Assembly: GCF_050268245.1 (NCBI RefSeq)
Contig: NZ_JBNNGK010000012.1
Coordinates: 1 to 64,000, forward strand
Origin: JBNNGK01 sp050268245
GTDB lineage: Bacteria > Pseudomonadota > Gammaproteobacteria > Enterobacterales > Enterobacteriaceae
Length of the DNA: 64,000 bases
Reading direction: 5' to 3'
The number at the start of each line of letters is the position of its first letter. Positions within the stretch are counted from its first letter, which is position 1. Of the stretch, positions 62,678 to 64,000 are shown piece after piece. The notes under the pieces are model-generated. The model ran no database searches, was not told where the DNA came from, and worked only from the letters and a program-made list of their open reading frames with translations. A program made the position numbers and the translations under genes.

Positions 62678-64000
62678 GCGTTTTGATGACAAAGCATTCC
62701 TTAAAACCGTAACCAGCCAGCCTGGCGTTTATCGTATGTATGACGCCACTGGCACGGTTATCTATGTTGGAAAAGCTAAGGATCTGAAAAAACGTCTTGC
62801 CAGTTATTTTCGTGCGCAGGTTGGCAGCCGTAAAACCGAAACGCTGGTAAAGAATATTGAACAAATAGACGTAACTGTTACACATACCGAAACAGAAGCG
62901 CTCTTATTAGAACATAATTACATAAAATTATATCAACCACGATATAATGTTCTGTTACGTGATGATAAATCTTACCCTCTGATTTTCCTCAGTGCTGATA
63001 CGCATCCGCGATTGACAATCCATCGTGGCGCCAAGCACGCTAAAGGGGAATATTTTGGGCCATTCCCCAACTCTTATGCCGTGCGCGAGACGTTGGCGTT
63101 GTTACAAAAGCTGTTCCCAATTCGCCAATGTGAAAATAGCGTATACCGCAACCGTTCGCGGCCTTGCTTGCAATATCAAATAGGCCGATGCTTGGGCCCT
63201 TGTGTCGGTGGCTTGGTGAGCGAAGAGGAGTATCAACAACAGGTTAATTACGTTCGCCTGTTCCTTGCAGGTAAAGATCAGCAAGTGTTACACCAGTTAA
63301 TCGAGCGTATGGAAAAGGCCAGCAAGGTGCTGAACTTTGAGGAAGCAGCGCGGGTGCGCGATCAAATTCAGGCGGTGCGTCGGGTAACTGAGCGCCAATT
63401 TGTTTCTGGTAATAGCGACGATCTCGATGTTATCGGTGTATCGTTCCAGTCTGGGTTGGCTTGTTTGCATGTCTTGTTCATCCGCCAGGGTAAGGTGTTG
63501 GGTAGCCGTAGTTATTTCCCTAAAATCCCAGGCGGTACCGAGATCGGTGAAGTGGTACAGACGTTTGTTGGCCAGTTCTATCTACAAGGCAGCCAAGCAC
63601 GAACCTTGCCCGGAGAGATTTTGCTTGACTTCACCTTACCTGAAAAAGCGTTGCTGGCTGAGTCACTGTCGGAATTGGCAGGGCGTAAAATTTCTATTCA
63701 GAGCAAACCGCGCGGCGATAGAGCACGCTACCTCAAATTGGCGCGAACCAACGCGCATACTGCGCTCGTCACCAAGTTAGCACAACAATCAACCATTCAT
63801 CAGCGGTTGGCTGAGTTGGCGAAGACGCTCAAGTTGGCTGAGATTAACCGTATGGAATGTTTCGATATCAGCCATACTATGGGTGAACAAACTATCGCTT
63901 CTTGTGTCGTGTTTGATGAAAATGGCCCGGTACGCGCAGAGTATCGCCGTTATAACATTACCGGCATTACGCCGGGTGATGACTATGCGGCAATGGCGCA
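62670..64000 (+). CDS. uvrC: UvrC excinuclease subunit (3' part outside window)
   Basis: The first about 443 codons of UvrC, the nuclease subunit of nucleotide excision repair. The GIY-YIG nuclease begins PGVYRMYDATGTVIYVGKAK with YFRAQ after; the four conserved cysteines are replaced by the usual RPCLQYQIGRCLGPCVG segment, and the UVR motif is NFEEAARVRDQIQAV near residue 214. The second endonuclease domain starts FDISHTMGEQTIASCVVF. The GTG at 62670 lies within the end of uvrY (eight-base overlap), the normal uvrY-uvrC coupling. E. coli UvrC has 610 residues, so about 170 are beyond the edge. Confidence 0.96.
   Translation, partial: MSKRFDDKAFLKTVTSQPGVYRMYDATGTVIYVGKAKDLKKRLASYFRAQVGSRKTETLVKNIEQIDVTVTHTETEALLLEHNYIKLYQPRYNVLLRDDKSYPLIFLSADTHPRLTIHRGAKHAKGEYFGPFPNSYAVRETLALLQKLFPIRQCENSVYRNRSRPCLQYQIGRCLGPCVGGLVSEEEYQQQVNYVRLFLAGKDQQVLHQLIERMEKASKVLNFEEAARVRDQIQAVRRVTERQFVSGNSDDLDVIGVSFQSGLACLHVLFIRQGKVLGSRSYFPKIPGGTEIGEVVQTFVGQFYLQGSQARTLPGEILLDFTLPEKALLAESLSELAGRKISIQSKPRGDRARYLKLARTNAHTALVTKLAQQSTIHQRLAELAKTLKLAEINRMECFDISHTMGEQTIASCVVFDENGPVRAEYRRYNITGITPGDDYAAMA

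Overview
The window looks like chromosome of a Serratia-type enterobacterium (Yersiniaceae). The strongest pointers are a secreted nuclease (47091-47888) that reads almost like the Serratia marcescens nuclease, and the enteric order yecF / uvrY-uvrC at the right end. CycA, PhoH, ChaA, UspF and PqqU/YncD homologues close to the E. coli proteins agree. All identifications are by eye from the sequence; no database search was run.

Layout. (1) 1-25.8 kb is one arm of a type VI secretion (T6SS) locus. It starts inside a modular lysozyme-type effector with a periplasmic partner, then a 4 kb graveyard of immunity-like genes and a frameshifted LprI-domain gene. The core block follows: PAAR, a two-TM protein, TssM, a small unresolved gene, TssF, TssG, TssJ and VgrG. 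After it comes a VRR-NUC (TseV-like) nuclease effector with two DUF3396 immunity genes, a second VgrG lacking its 5' third, a DUF4123 adaptor, a DUF3304 immunity gene, and remnants of a Tle1 lipase, of another DUF3304 gene and of a second tssJ. Repeated pieces show repeated homologous recombination among effector cassettes. (2) 26-28.2 kb is a three-gene phospholipid-type operon (CDP-alcohol phosphatidyltransferase, acyltransferase, CDP-diglyceride synthetase-like). (3) 28.4-31.6 kb, minus strand: O-antigen ligase-like protein, heptosyltransferase and an EcsC protein. (4) 32.2-40.4 kb is an oxidative catabolic island: a three-subunit molybdenum hydroxylase converging on an operon of two c-type cytochromes and a Tat-exported FAD oxidoreductase, with a MarR regulator. 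(5) 40.9-47.9 kb: a Fur-box PqqU receptor, Pho-box phoH, chaA, a Fur-box siderophore-interacting protein and the nuclease. (6) 48.06-48.56 kb: four tandem 125-bp repeats. (7) 48.8-58.9 kb: transport and regulation (BCCT carrier, TrkH, a ruined LysE exporter beside a LysR gene, an XRE-cupin regulator divergent from an EamA exporter, CycA, UspF). (8) 59-64 kb: small envelope genes, yecF, uvrY and the 5' part of uvrC, cut by the window edge.

How it works together. The T6SS block supplies the membrane complex (TssJ, TssM), the baseplate (TssF, TssG) and the spike (VgrG, PAAR). The cargo attacks peptidoglycan (GH24), DNA (VRR-NUC) and, formerly, phospholipid (Tle1), with linked immunity genes. The metabolic island probably hydroxylates a ring compound in the cytoplasm and oxidises a substrate in the periplasm through cytochrome c. 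Its substrate cannot be read from sequence.
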